In this document: in pieces, positions 54,762-64,000 of the stretch
How positions within the stretch are numbered: the stretch's first letter is position 1
How the letters are laid out: every line of letters starts with the position of its first letter
From: Methylophilaceae bacterium
GTDB taxonomy: Bacteria > Pseudomonadota > Gammaproteobacteria > Burkholderiales > Methylophilaceae
Direction of reading: 5' to 3'
DNA: 64,000 nt
Assembly: GCA_028244835.1 (NCBI GenBank)
Contig: JAOKBJ010000001.1
Location: forward strand, 186,001-250,000
Made by a program: the position numbers and the translations under genes
Notes under the pieces: model-generated
The model's database searches: none
Seen by the model: only the letters and a program-made list of their open reading frames with translations
What the model was told of the DNA's origin: nothing

Positions 54762-56102
54762 TTAGATGTTTTTTCTTTGGTTTGAAGGCAGAATCTTTAG
54801 AGCAATTCTATATTTAGCAATTGTTCTTCTTGCAACCTGAATTCCCTCATCCTTAAGTAATATTGATAATGCCTTATCAGATAAAGGTTGATCCGAGTCC
54901 TCGTTTTTTATAAGCTCTTTTATTTTAAAAAGAATTGCTTTTGATGATAGAGCATTACCATCATCATTTTTTATTGTTGAGCCAAAAAAATATTTTAGTT
55001 CAAATATACCATGTGGAGTAGATATGAACTTATTTGTTGTGATTCTTGATATCGTAGACTCATGTAAATCAAGTTCTTCTGAAATATTTTTAAGGATTAA
55101 TGGCTTTAAAAATAGCTGACCTTTCTCAAGAAATTCACTTTGTTTTTGCATAATAGCTCTTGAAACACGAACAATTGTTATAGATCTTTCCCTTAAATTT
55201 TTAATTAACCATTTCGCTTCTTGATACTTATCTTTTGCTTCCTTATCAAATTTACTAGATTTTTTCATAATCATTTCTTGGTACTCATCATTTATTTTAA
55301 GTCTGAGAGAGTTATCTTCAATTAAGCTAACTTCCCAATTATTATCAAACTTTTCAACTTTGCTATCAGCTTTTATAAAGTCTTGAGGTTGAATTCTTTG
55401 AAAAATTAGACCAGGTTTTGGGTTGAGACTCTTTATGAGCATTATCGTTTCTTTTAATTCTTTATCATCACAATTTAAATTATTTTTTAGTGCTGTATAA
55501 TTTTTATTTCCTAATAAATTTAGAAATTCCCTACATATTTGTTCTGCACGATTAATCAATTTTATATTTCCTTTGATTATTTTTAATTGCAAGCATAAAC
55601 ATTCTGATAAATTTCTTGCACCAATTCCAGGAGAAGAAGAATTTTGTATTAATATTAAAATATTTTCTAATTCCTTTAACTCTGCTCGAGGCTCAAAAGG
55701 AATTATTTCTATAATTTTTTCTAAAGACTCAATTAAGTATCCTTCATCATTAATTGAGTCAATTAAGATTAACAAAATAATTTGATCTCTATCTGAAAAA
55801 GAAAAAATACTTAAATTTTCAATTAAATATTCTTTGAGTGTTTGATTTTTTATTTGAGTATCAAATAATTCATAAGAATAATCATTCTTAAGGGATGCTT
55901 CGTTTGAGTTATTGAAGTTTGTTTGACTAGCTAAATTATTTTCTACGCTATCTTCTAATTCTAGAAAAATATTATCATTTATGTAATCTCCTATTAGTTG
56001 ATTTAATTCTGACTGAGATGCCTGAAGCAATTTTATTGATTGTTGTAAGAGTGGGGTAAGTCTTAAAGATTGAGATAGTCTAAGATTAAAGCTTAGCTTC
56101 AT
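54762..56102 (-). CDS. rpoN: RNA polymerase sigma-54 factor RpoN
   Basis: 446 residues. Region I (LRLSQSLRLTPLLQQSIKLLQ), the core-binding domain, a helix-turn-helix (ISEELDLHESTISRITTNKF) and the RpoN box near the end (ARRTIAKYR) are all recognisable. Sigma-54 needs an AAA+ activator; the NtrX in this window cannot serve as one, so another activator must exist elsewhere if RpoN functions. Directly downstream of lptB. Confidence 0.97.
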   Translation of the reverse strand: MKLSFNLRLSQSLRLTPLLQQSIKLLQASQSELNQLIGDYINDNIFLELEDSVENNLASQTNFNNSNEASLKNDYSYELFDTQIKNQTLKEYLIENLSIFSFSDRDQIILLILIDSINDEGYLIESLEKIIEIIPFEPRAELKELENILILIQNSSSPGIGARNLSECLCLQLKIIKGNIKLINRAEQICREFLNLLGNKNYTALKNNLNCDDKELKETIMLIKSLNPKPGLIFQRIQPQDFIKADSKVEKFDNNWEVSLIEDNSLRLKINDEYQEMIMKKSSKFDKEAKDKYQEAKWLIKNLRERSITIVRVSRAIMQKQSEFLEKGQLFLKPLILKNISEELDLHESTISRITTNKFISTPHGIFELKYFFGSTIKNDDGNALSSKAILFKIKELIKNEDSDQPLSDKALSILLKDEGIQVARRTIAKYRIALKILPSNQRKNI

Positions 56103-56105
56103 TTT

Positions 56106-56828
56106 TTATAGAGAAAAGTCCCTTCCAAGGTATATGTCTTTAACTTCTTGGTTGGTTACTATCTCTGCTGGCTTTCCTGAAGCAAAAATTTTTCCTTGGT
56201 TAACAATGTAGGCTCTATCACAGATACCAAGGGTTTCCCTAACATTATGATCGGTGATTAATATCCCAATATCTAATAATGCCAATTGTTTAATAATTTT
56301 TTGAATATCAATCACTGCAATTGGATCAATTCCTGCAAAGGGCTCGTCCAATAATATAAATTTGGGATTTGTTGCTAGGCATCTTGCAATTTCGACCCTT
56401 CTTCTTTCACCACCCGATAGACTTATTGAGGGATTATTTTTTATATGAGATATACTTAATTCGTTCAAAAGTGCTTCTAGACGTTCAATATTTTGTTTTT
56501 TTGAATATCTTCCTAGCTCTAAAATAGATAAAATATTCTCAGATACTGTCATTTTCCTAAAAATAGAAGGTTCTTGTGGCAAATAGGAAATACCAAGTTT
56601 TGATCTATTGTGTATGGGCATTTTTGTTAAATCATGGCTATCAATTTTTATAGTTCCATGTTCTGAGGCTATTAATCCAACAATCATATAAAAAGATGTT
56701 GTTTTTCCTGCTCCGTTTGGGCCTAATAAACCAATAACTTCGCCACTTGAAATTCTAAGGGAAATATCTTTAACTACAGAATTTTGTTTGTAAGTTTTTT
56801 TTATATTTTGAACAATTAATTCTGACAT
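56106..56828 (-). CDS. lptB: LPS export ABC transporter ATP-binding protein LptB
   Basis: 240 residues. Walker [10 protein letters not shown] (about 36-44), signature [17 protein letters not shown], Walker [17 protein letters not shown] and switch H in ITDHNVRE. Powers LptBFG extraction of lipopolysaccharide from the inner membrane. In lptC-lptA-lptB-rpoN order. Confidence 0.97.
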   Translation of the reverse strand: MSELIVQNIKKTYKQNSVVKDISLRISSGEVIGLLGPNGAGKTTSFYMIVGLIASEHGTIKIDSHDLTKMPIHNRSKLGISYLPQEPSIFRKMTVSENILSILELGRYSKKQNIERLEALLNELSISHIKNNPSISLSGGERRRVEIARCLATNPKFILLDEPFAGIDPIAVIDIQKIIKQLALLDIGILITDHNVRETLGICDRAYIVNQGKIFASGKPAEIVTNQEVKDIYLGRDFSL

Positions 56829-56833
56829 AGTAA

Positions 56834-57391
56834 TTAGTTATCTTTCTTAGGTTTAATGATTGCTCGAGTTCTTCCTTTTTTAACTTCATTACCATTTTCA
56901 TCTTTAGTGCTTCCAGAGAGTGCCTGAGCAAATTCAGCATTAGTATCGTACATTATATAATCACCAAAAACTGTATCATTTCCGCGTTTGACAGAGGCTT
57001 TACTATACAAATGAACTTTATCCATATGCCCATCATATTCTATTCTCTCTGCACGTCCTTCGATATAATCTTCCCGTCCGTCTCTTTTTTGTTTGAAAGT
57101 CGTTGGTTTGCCAATTGCTGAACTATGCTGAAATCCCTGACTGTCCTCTCTAACTATTAATTCGTTTGCTCTAATAATTAGTGTACCTTGCTTCAATATT
57201 ACATCACCTTTATAGATACTAATACTTTTTGCATCATCTACAGTCATTGTATCTGATTCAATTTCAATTGCCTTGTCTCTATCGGCTTCCTCAGAAAAGG
57301 TAATAGTAGTCAGAGATAACAATATTGTTAGCATACAAACCACAATAAAATTGTGATTAGTTAATTTTAGATTTTTTTGTTGGGTTATCAT
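56834..57391 (-). CDS. lptA: LPS transport periplasmic protein LptA
   Basis: 185 residues from the ATG at 57391 (MITQQKNLK); an ATG five codons earlier at 57406 is the alternative. Signal peptide about 1-32 with hydrophobic core [13 protein letters not shown], then the OstA/LptA beta-jellyroll ([38 protein letters not shown], in pieces). Forms the periplasmic LPS bridge. Its start lies 34-50 nt inside lptC. Confidence 0.9.
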   Translation of the reverse strand: MITQQKNLKLTNHNFIVVCMLTILLSLTTITFSEEADRDKAIEIESDTMTVDDAKSISIYKGDVILKQGTLIIRANELIVREDSQGFQHSSAIGKPTTFKQKRDGREDYIEGRAERIEYDGHMDKVHLYSKASVKRGNDTVFGDYIMYDTNAEFAQALSGSTKDENGNEVKKGRTRAIIKPKKDN

Positions 57392-57950
57392 AGCGAACTC
57401 TGACATTGCTTAATAGTTTTACGACCCCTTCTTTATTATCATACTTCATACCAACGCCATAAATCTCTATACTTGGCTCTTGTATTATTTTGACTGGTTT
57501 TTTTGTTAGAATAATATCTAAATTTGGTAATATATCTAATTGGTCTGTAAAAAGCTTCATCTCCCTCTTTTTTTTAGTTTTAACTCTGGTTAGAATGACG
57601 TTATCTGAGAATAGATATTCATCACCTCCGCTTATCACCTTTCCACTATTACTTTTTATATATGTATAAGGCTTTTTATTTCTATACTTTGTAAAATTAG
57701 GCTTATCTAAAATAGCATATTCAGCATAATCATACTGCTCCATTTTTTTAGCACTTATTTTAAACTTTACGTCACCATTTTTTTTAGTTTGAACGCTATT
57801 AAACTTTCTTAAATAAAATTCAGGGCCACTTACATTATTAGTATCTTTGATTAGTAGCTCCTTTTCTACCTCGTTTTTAAGCCAATAAGTGATAAAGGCG
57901 ATTATCAAAACAAGGAATAAGGCAAAAATTGTTGAAAGTTTATTTACCAT
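57357..57950 (-). CDS. lptC: LPS export protein LptC
   Basis: 197 residues: one N-terminal membrane anchor (about 5-22) and a periplasmic beta domain (EFYLRKFNSVQTKKNGDVKF; YLFSDNVILTRVKTK). It hands LPS from LptBFG to LptA. Begins 7 nt after kdsD on the same strand; kdsC, which commonly lies between kdsD and lptC, is absent. Confidence 0.88.
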   Translation of the reverse strand: MVNKLSTIFALFLVLIIAFITYWLKNEVEKELLIKDTNNVSGPEFYLRKFNSVQTKKNGDVKFKISAKKMEQYDYAEYAILDKPNFTKYRNKKPYTYIKSNSGKVISGGDEYLFSDNVILTRVKTKKKREMKLFTDQLDILPNLDIILTKKPVKIIQEPSIEIYGVGMKYDNKEGVVKLLSNVRVRYDNPTKKSKIN

Positions 57951-57957
57951 TTAGCAG

Positions 57958-58932
57958 CTAGATTACTTTAGATTCAAAAAGATCATTTATGTTTAACATC
58001 CCAATCACCTTTTTATTATTATCAGTTATGAGAAAACAATTAACCTTGAATTTCTCCATTATATTAACAGCCTCAATTGCCATCTCAGAGCCATTGAGAG
58101 TGATGGGGCTTTCTGTCATACATTCTTTTATAGAGGAATCAATATTTTTTTTGCTCAGCAGCGCTCTTCTTAAATCCCCATCAGTTAATATCCCTATTAA
58201 GGTATTTTCATTATTTACTATTCCTGTAAAGCCAACTTTTTTCTTAGATATTTCTTCTATTGCGTCTTTTAGTGAGGATTTAATATTAACTGATGGGATA
58301 TTTTCACCAATACGCATAATATCTTTCACTTTTATTAATATATTCTTACCTAAATTCCCACCTGGATGAGATCTAGCAAAGTCTTCAGCAGTAAATTCTC
58401 TTAAATCTAATACACATAAGGCAAGAGCATCACCTAAGGCCAATGAAACAGAAGAGCTTGCAGTTGGAGCAAGGCCTAAAGGACATGCTTCTTTAGTAAC
58501 AGCAGCGCTTATGTGAATATCGGCTTGATTAGCCAATTCGGAATTAACATTGCCAGATATACCAATAATTTTGGCCCCTATTCTTTTTATTGTGGGAAAA
58601 ATGGATATGAGCTCGTTACTCTGGCCGGAATTAGAAAAAAATATGACAATATCATCTTGAGTAATCATGCCTAAATCACCATGACTTGCTTCACCTGGAT
58701 GCATAAAAAAGGCAGGTGTCCCAGTGCTTGCAAAAGTAGAGGCAATTTTTCTTGCAATATGGCCAGATTTTCCCATGCCACTTACAACAATTCTCCCACA
58801 ACATTGATGGATTTCATTGACAGCATCACTAAAGTTAATAGAAATATTTTTACTTGCCTTAAGAATTTCTTCCGATTCAATATTTAGAACTTCTTGTGCA
58901 AGCTTGATAATCTGAACTGAATTTTTATTCAT
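57958..58932 (-). CDS. kdsD: Arabinose-5-phosphate isomerase KdsD
   Basis: First step of KDO synthesis (ribulose-5-P to arabinose-5-P). 324 residues: SIS domain (about 30-175; VSGMGKSGHIARKIASTFASTGTPAFF, HPGEASHGDLG) and two CBS domains (about 205-324; GILTDGDLRRAL). Heads the kdsD-lptC-lptA-lptB-rpoN unit; divergent from the Kef-type gene. Confidence 0.96.
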   Translation of the reverse strand: MNKNSVQIIKLAQEVLNIESEEILKASKNISINFSDAVNEIHQCCGRIVVSGMGKSGHIARKIASTFASTGTPAFFMHPGEASHGDLGMITQDDIVIFFSNSGQSNELISIFPTIKRIGAKIIGISGNVNSELANQADIHISAAVTKEACPLGLAPTASSSVSLALGDALALCVLDLREFTAEDFARSHPGGNLGKNILIKVKDIMRIGENIPSVNIKSSLKDAIEEISKKKVGFTGIVNNENTLIGILTDGDLRRALLSKKNIDSSIKECMTESPITLNGSEMAIEAVNIMEKFKVNCFLITDNNKKVIGMLNINDLFESKVI

Positions 58933-59016
58933 TAGCCTTCTTCAAATATATTTATTTTATAAGTATAAAAGGGTTTGATAGTAGAATAAAGTTATATATG
59001 AAATTGACTATACTTT

Positions 59017-60993
59017 ATGTTTGAATCAATCCAACTAATTATTCTTTTATTAGTCAGCTCTGTTCTCATGGTGGCCTTATTTAGATATTTAAGATTGCCG
59101 CCCATGATAGCTTATTTTGTTGTGGGGCTGATCCTAGGACCATATGCCTTGGGGGTGTTACCAGATTCTGAGTCAAGCAGGCATTTTGTTGAATTCGGGA
59201 TTGTATTTCTTATGTTCACAATTGGCTTAGAGTTTAGCTTGCCTAAATTAAACTCCATGCGACATATTTTATTTGGACTGGGCGGTGCTCAAGTTGCTAT
59301 AACTCTTGCAACGACAATGGTATTTTCAACTTTTTTAGGGCTAAATCTTGCAGCAGCATTTATTATTGGCTCAGCATTGACAATGTCATCAACTGCAATT
59401 GTATCTAAAATATTAATGGAAAGAATCGACCTTAATAGTCGCCATGGACAGCTATCTATAGGTATTTTATTGTTTCAAGATATAGCTGTAATTCTTATCT
59501 TAATTTTAATTCCAGTTTTTAATTCACAGGTTGTTGATTTATACAGTTTATTATGGATTTCATTATTCAAGATCATAGTTTTGCTATTCATTCTCTTTAG
59601 AATCGGACAGCCTGTGATGAATTTCTGGTTTGGAATAGTCGCTAAACAAAAATCAAGAGAGTTATTTGTACTTAATGTGCTAATGATTACGCTTATCTTT
59701 GCTTATGTAACAAAACTTACTGGGCTATCTTATGCATTAGGAGCATTTCTTGCTGGTATGTTAATTTCTGAAACAAGGTACCGATATCAAGTTGAATCCG
59801 ATATAGCATCTTTTAGAGATATTTTATTAGGACTTTTCTTTATTAGCATAGGTATGATGCTTAACATAGAAGTCTTTATTGAATATTTTTCTACAATATT
59901 TTTATTATTTTTTATTTACACTATTTTCAAAGCGACAGTCATAACTTATTTAGCTACGTTATTTAAGTACGAATTAGGTGTTGGGATTAGGGCAGGTGTA
60001 ATTTTAGGACAAGCTGGTGAGTTTAGCTTAGTAATTTTAGCATTAGGACAAGAACAAAATCTTATTTCTGGTGAGCTACTTCAAATTATTTTATCAGTGT
60101 GCTTGTTGTCAATGTTGTTTGCCTCATTAATTATTCCATTTAATGGTCGTATTGCTAGACATATATCAAAAGAGTATTCAAAAAATAGTGAAAGATTAGT
60201 CAAAAAAATAGAAGCATCTAGTGAAGATTTTAGTGATCATGTAATTATATGTGGCTATGGAAGAGGGGGGCAGTATCTAGGAAGATTTCTGAAAGAAGAA
60301 AATATTTCATTTATTGCAATTGATATGGATTTAAATCGTGTGAACGATGCTGCAAATGCCGGGGAAAAAGTAATGTATGGAGATGCTAGTAGAAGAGTTG
60401 TTTTAAGGGCGGCAGGCATTGAAAGGGCAAAAGCTTTGGTGATAGCATATTCAGACGATAGATCTTCATTGAAGGTATTAAATGTAATACGAGAAATATA
60501 CCCAGAATTACCAGTGGTAGTGAGAACTCGGGATGAATCATCAATTGAACAGCTTCAAGATGCTGGTGCTACAGATGTAGTACCTGAGGTATTGGAAAGT
60601 AGCTTAATGCTAGCGTCTCATGCTCTTGTAATATTAAATGTACCATTGGGAAGAGTTATAAAGAAAATAAGAGCTTTTAGAAATGAAAGATATAAAATCT
60701 TTCGAGGTTATTTTATGGGTTCTTCAGAAGCAAATGATGACTTACAAGGCCAAGATCAATTACAGTTGCATTCAATCGAGATTAAAGAGAATTATTATTT
60801 GTTAGGAAAACAAATTCATAAAATATTGTTTGATAAATTTAATGTTGAAATACAGCATTTAAGAAGGCCAAATATGTTGGAAGATATTGAGCCACGACCA
60901 GATATTAAGGTTTCAAAAGGAGATGTGATCGTAATTTTAGGGTTACCAAGAGATTTAATCGAATTTGAAAAATTTTCGATTACTGGTGAGTAA
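59017..60993 (+). CDS. Kef-type K+/H+ antiporter (CPA2 family)
   Basis: 658 residues: about 12 membrane spans (1-385) of the Na+/H+ exchanger fold, an RCK/TrkA-N domain (about 408-530, VIICGYGRGGQYLGRFL with the nucleotide loop) and a TrkA-C domain (about 570-655). Likely glutathione- or nucleotide-gated potassium efflux, KefB/C-like. Divergent from kdsD as in other betaproteobacteria. Confidence 0.93.
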   Translation: MFESIQLIILLLVSSVLMVALFRYLRLPPMIAYFVVGLILGPYALGVLPDSESSRHFVEFGIVFLMFTIGLEFSLPKLNSMRHILFGLGGAQVAITLATTMVFSTFLGLNLAAAFIIGSALTMSSTAIVSKILMERIDLNSRHGQLSIGILLFQDIAVILILILIPVFNSQVVDLYSLLWISLFKIIVLLFILFRIGQPVMNFWFGIVAKQKSRELFVLNVLMITLIFAYVTKLTGLSYALGAFLAGMLISETRYRYQVESDIASFRDILLGLFFISIGMMLNIEVFIEYFSTIFLLFFIYTIFKATVITYLATLFKYELGVGIRAGVILGQAGEFSLVILALGQEQNLISGELLQIILSVCLLSMLFASLIIPFNGRIARHISKEYSKNSERLVKKIEASSEDFSDHVIICGYGRGGQYLGRFLKEENISFIAIDMDLNRVNDAANAGEKVMYGDASRRVVLRAAGIERAKALVIAYSDDRSSLKVLNVIREIYPELPVVVRTRDESSIEQLQDAGATDVVPEVLESSLMLASHALVILNVPLGRVIKKIRAFRNERYKIFRGYFMGSSEANDDLQGQDQLQLHSIEIKENYYLLGKQIHKILFDKFNVEIQHLRRPNMLEDIEPRPDIKVSKGDVIVILGLPRDLIEFEKFSITGE

Positions 60994-60997
60994 TAAC

Positions 60998-62011
60998 TTG
61001 AGAAAAAAAATTGCAATTATTGGCGGTGGTATTATTGGGTGCCTTTCAGCAATTAAATTAAGAGAAAGTGGATTTTCAGTTGTTATCGTAGAAAAAAATA
61101 AAATCGGAGAAGAATCATCCTGGGCAGGGGCAGGTATTTTATTTCCACTAATGCCATGGGCATATTCATCAGAAGTATATAACTTATGCCAAAATTCATC
61201 TGAATTTTATGAAGAGTTTTCAAAAAAGTTGATTAGGGTTACAGGGGTAAATCCAGAATTTTCTAAAACTGGAATGAAGCTTATTAAACCAAGAACCTTA
61301 GAAGAAATTCAGCAATGGTCTAGAAAAAATAGTTATGAAATTAAAAATTCAACATTTAATAAATCACCTGCTATTTTGTTTCCATCAGTAGCTCAGATAA
61401 GGCCACCAAGGCTAATGAAAGCAATAAAATTGTATATAAATAAACTAGGAATCAATGTTGTTGAGAATACGGAACTTTGTAAACTTAATAATGATGAAAA
61501 AATATTAAATAAATGGGGGACGAAACAAGGCGACCCAATTGAGGCAGATTATTTTATAGTTACCTCAGGAGCATGGGTTTCAATGATTCGACCAGAATAC
61601 AAAAATATAATTTATCCAATAAGAGGACAAATGATTCAATATAAAGCTTCATCTCTGAAAATAAATCATATACTTTACTTTGATGGGTTTTATGTTTTAC
61701 AAAGAAAAGATGGAGTCATAATAGCTGGTAGCACCGTTGAAGAAGTTGGATTTGATAAGGAAATTAAGGCTGAATCATTAAATTATCTTAAGAAAAAAGC
61801 AGAACAGGTAATTCCTGCACTTAAAAATATTGTAGTTGAAAACCATTGGGTAGGTTTTAGACCAGGCACAAAAGATAATATTCCAGTTATTTGTAAAGAT
61901 AAAAAATATGAAAATATATATATAAATGCAGGTCATTTTAGATATGGAATAACTATGGCTCCAAAATCTGCTGAAATAATAAATAGTTTATTGGTAGAAT
62001 CAAAGCTATGA
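60998..62011 (+). CDS. thiO: FAD-dependent glycine oxidase-like protein ThiO
   Basis: 337 residues from the TTG at 60998, chosen because GGTGAG lies about 9 nt upstream and the FAD loop IAIIGGGIIGCLSAIKL then starts at residue 5, as in the family; a longer TTG start at 60965 overlaps the antiporter gene. ESSWAGAGILFPL and the C-terminal GFRPGTKDNIPVI and AGHFRYGITMAP match ThiO, which supplies iminoacetate for thiazole synthesis. No other thi gene is here. Overlaps the ELM1 gene by 4 nt. Confidence 0.85.
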   Translation: MRKKIAIIGGGIIGCLSAIKLRESGFSVVIVEKNKIGEESSWAGAGILFPLMPWAYSSEVYNLCQNSSEFYEEFSKKLIRVTGVNPEFSKTGMKLIKPRTLEEIQQWSRKNSYEIKNSTFNKSPAILFPSVAQIRPPRLMKAIKLYINKLGINVVENTELCKLNNDEKILNKWGTKQGDPIEADYFIVTSGAWVSMIRPEYKNIIYPIRGQMIQYKASSLKINHILYFDGFYVLQRKDGVIIAGSTVEEVGFDKEIKAESLNYLKKKAEQVIPALKNIVVENHWVGFRPGTKDNIPVICKDKKYENIYINAGHFRYGITMAPKSAEIINSLLVESKL

Positions 62012-62943
62012 ATAGAAAAAAAGAAATAATTGTATGGCGTTTTGTTGATGGAAAGATAGGGCACGAGAAACAATCATTAGCATTAGTTAATTTTTTAAAG
62101 TTAGAAATGAATATAAAATCTTTTGATATTTTTACTACTAGCCTTTTCTTTACAGTTTTTAATAAATTAAAGAGCTTAAAAAATCTACCGAGTGCAGATT
62201 TAATAATAGGTGTTGGACATAATGTACATTTAAGTATTTTAATTGCTAAGGCTATATTTGGTGGAAAATCTATATTAATAATGAAGCCTAGTTTTCCTAT
62301 CCATTGGTTTGATCTTTGTATAATTCCTGAACATGATCGATACTTTGGGAGAGGTTCAGTTTATAGAACAAAGGGAGCACTATGCGATATAAAAAAAATA
62401 GGAAAAAAAAACCCAAGAAAGGGATTGATATTAATAGGTGGGGCTTCAAGAAGCTTTATTTGGGATAGTAATAGCGTTATAAAGCAAATAAAAAAATTAG
62501 TTATTAAAAATCCACAAATAAAATTTGAATTATCTACTTCAAGAAGGACGCCAATAGATTTTTTAGATAAATTAGGAAGGCTTAAAGAAGAACTTAATAA
62601 AAATTTAAAATTATCAAACACAAAAAAACAGAAAAATAATTGGGTAATGGATAAAATGCACGAAGCAAAATATGCATGGATTACTGAAGATTCTATATCA
62701 ATGATTTCTGAATCATTAACTTCAGGACAGTTAGTAGGAATTTTAACATTGGAAAATACTAAAGGAAATCGAAGAAGAGAGGCATTAGATATTTTAAAAA
62801 AAGAAGGGTGGATATTTTATAATCAGGATGAGAGCTATCAAAATAAAAATAAATTAAAAATTTTCCCAAATGAGGCAAAAAAATGTGCTAATTGGATAAA
62901 GCATAATTTATATCAATTTAAAAAAAATAAAAAAGATGGATAA
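62008..62943 (+). CDS. ELM1/GtrOC1-family putative nucleoside-diphosphate-sugar epimerase-like protein
   Basis: 311 residues, the bacterial mitochondrial-fission ELM1 (DUF1022) family: VWRFVDGKIGHEKQSLAL at the N-terminus, LIIGVGHNVHLSIL, MKPSFPIHWFDLCIIPEHDR, LILIGGASRSFIWD, STSRRTP and WITEDSISMISESLTSG. The fold looks like a GT-B glycosyltransferase; function is not established. Overlaps thiO by 4 nt and the next glycosyltransferase by 8 nt, so the three are one transcript. Confidence 0.85.
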   Translation: MNRKKEIIVWRFVDGKIGHEKQSLALVNFLKLEMNIKSFDIFTTSLFFTVFNKLKSLKNLPSADLIIGVGHNVHLSILIAKAIFGGKSILIMKPSFPIHWFDLCIIPEHDRYFGRGSVYRTKGALCDIKKIGKKNPRKGLILIGGASRSFIWDSNSVIKQIKKLVIKNPQIKFELSTSRRTPIDFLDKLGRLKEELNKNLKLSNTKKQKNNWVMDKMHEAKYAWITEDSISMISESLTSGQLVGILTLENTKGNRRREALDILKKEGWIFYNQDESYQNKNKLKIFPNEAKKCANWIKHNLYQFKKNKKDG

Positions 62944-64000
62944 AATAATAATAATTTTAGAGAGAAGGCTTTTTTCTGCAATCGGACATGAAAGAACCCA
63001 AATAAATGCAATTAATGAATTATTAGGAAACAAAAAATCAATAGTAATAGCAAGTGAAGGAATAAATATAAATGATATGCCATTTGAAAATAAAGTAATA
63101 CCAAAATTACCAAAGCTTAATTTGGTAGACGAAGGTAAAGAGACAATAGAATATATTCAAGAATCAGGAGATATTTTAATAAAGCTTTTAAATCAAAAAG
63201 AACTAAAAAAAATACAAAAAATTATAATACCATCAGCTAGAAGAGTAGAAATAGCTTTGATAACTTATTTATATAATGAAAAAAAAATTCCGTTAAATTT
63301 AAAAACTGTGCTTCGAATTCACGATATAGTTTTTTTGGAAAATTTACCAAAAGCTACATTAAAAATTTTTTCACAATTAGTAAATCAAGGGCTAATTAAA
63401 CTATTCTCAGAAACAGAAGAGCTATCAAAAAAAATTGAGCATAGTTTTAAAATAAAATCATCAGGAAGCCTTATTTTTCCCGTTTCAGTTCCATATAAGA
63501 TCAACATCAAAAGTAAAAAAGAAATAACAGACGAAATATTTATAGGATGTCTGGGTGGCCCAAGGCGCTCAAAAGGAATGTTTACAATACCTAAAATTAT
63601 AAAAAATTTAAGAATGTATTTTCAAAAAAATAAAGAAGACTTTAGAGTGACTTTTATTATCCAAATGAGTAAAAATAAAAAAAAGAGAAGTATATTGTTT
63701 AAAATTAATGAATATTTAAGTAGGCATATTTCTAATTCAGTAAATGTTAAATATATATATGGAACTGAAGATAGCAATGAATTTATATCACTGCTTAAGC
63801 AGGTTGATATTTTTTTATTACCCTATTCCAAAATACAATACAAATATTGTGGTTCTGGTTTTATTACTGATGCAATATTTTTAGAAAAGCCAATAATTAC
63901 CGTCAAAGATATGTCAATGCAAAACTTGAGAAAATTTAAAAATGCAATATCTGCAGATAATGTTGAAGGTTATTCAAATGCCATAATAAGGATTTCAAAA
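62936..64000 (+). CDS. Glycosyltransferase (GT4/GT-B-like), cut by window end
   Basis: About 355 residues are open from the ATG at 62936 to the window end without a stop. N-terminal Rossmann-like half begins MDKIIIILERRLFSAIGHER; the C-terminal half has the GT-B hinge and donor region IGCLGGPRRSKGMFTIPKI and VDIFLLPYSKIQYKYCGSGFITDAIFLEKP, where the conserved E is replaced by a D context (ITDAIF). Likely sugar transfer to envelope glycans together with the ELM1-like protein. Very A-rich. Exact family and acceptor unknown. Confidence 0.7.
   Translation, partial: MDKIIIILERRLFSAIGHERTQINAINELLGNKKSIVIASEGININDMPFENKVIPKLPKLNLVDEGKETIEYIQESGDILIKLLNQKELKKIQKIIIPSARRVEIALITYLYNEKKIPLNLKTVLRIHDIVFLENLPKATLKIFSQLVNQGLIKLFSETEELSKKIEHSFKIKSSGSLIFPVSVPYKINIKSKKEITDEIFIGCLGGPRRSKGMFTIPKIIKNLRMYFQKNKEDFRVTFIIQMSKNKKKRSILFKINEYLSRHISNSVNVKYIYGTEDSNEFISLLKQVDIFLLPYSKIQYKYCGSGFITDAIFLEKPIITVKDMSMQNLRKFKNAISADNVEGYSNAIIRISK

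Noticed and set aside
1-64000. CRISPR array, insertion sequence, prophage or toxin-antitoxin pair
   Set aside because: No regularly spaced repeats, transposase, phage genes or convincing small toxin pairs were found on reading both strands.

Overview
This is a 64 kb stretch of a very AT-rich, tightly packed chromosome. Gene content and order point to a betaproteobacterium of the Methylophilaceae type with a streamlined genome, such as the marine OM43 lineage or a freshwater relative; this is inferred from gene order and composition, and no search was run. The clearest markers are rplM-rpsI-argC-(coiled-coil protein)-bactofilin-erpA, anmK/tyrS, rimP-nusA-infB-rbfA-truB-rpsO-pnp, zapB-zapA-6S RNA, metK-(SAH riboswitch)-ahcY-metF, fmt-rsmB-DUF4390-ntrY-ntrX and kdsD-lptC-lptA-lptB-rpoN-hpf-PTS. 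Genes are packed head to tail with overlaps of 1-50 nt, several non-ATG starts, and convergent genes that share stop codons.

Layout: 0-5.7 kb holds the end of recG, ubiquinone genes ubiC-ubiA, ribosomal genes rplM-rpsI, argC, a coiled-coil membrane protein, bactofilin and erpA. 5.7-9.4 kb holds citrate synthase, anmK and tyrS. 9.5-17.9 kb is the transcription/translation superoperon. 17.9-24.7 kb has a DksA with a repeat-rich tail, folD, tRNA-Pro/Arg/His, a MoeB/ThiF-like protein, valS, tusA-like, a bacterioferritin-like protein and a MAPEG protein. 24.7-27.3 kb is the most accessory-looking part: a ROK sugar kinase, three tiny membrane proteins, an FkbM methyltransferase and tRNA-Phe. 27.3-30.7 kb is a vitamin B12 uptake unit (cobalamin riboswitch, TonB-dependent receptor, inner-membrane protein) plus a diverged diacylglycerol kinase. 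30.7-36.2 kb has yggX, phoU, rpiA, ilvA, a beta-propeller lipoprotein, and EVE and DUF2237 proteins. 36.2-43 kb has 6S RNA, zapAB, xerC-dapF and the SAM/SAH cycle with a SAH riboswitch. 43-49.2 kb has fmt, rsmB and ntrYX. 49.2-58.9 kb has xth, prlC, the partial PTS, hpf, rpoN and LPS transport genes. 59-64 kb has a Kef-type antiporter, thiO, an ELM1-family protein and a glycosyltransferase cut by the window end.

How the genes work together: metK, ahcY and metF form the activated-methyl cycle, with ahcY-metF behind an aptamer for SAH, the substrate of AhcY. The B12 receptor is controlled by a riboswitch whose leader holds two hairpins with near-identical GGGGAR loops, both complementary to the aptamer's conserved CCCCGC. 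Nitrogen/PTS regulation looks eroded: NtrY, RpoN, EI, HPr and EIIA-Man appear intact, but NtrX has lost the AAA+ ATPase motifs, and ptsN, hprK and rapZ are missing from where betaproteobacteria usually keep them. kdsC is missing between kdsD and lptC.

Main points for a second look: the degenerate NtrX; an apparent ATT start codon for oligopeptidase A; the double-hairpin B12 leader; the DgkA homologue with changed active-site residues; and the trio of small membrane proteins at 25.76-26.26 kb. No CRISPR array, insertion sequence, prophage or classical defence system was seen.
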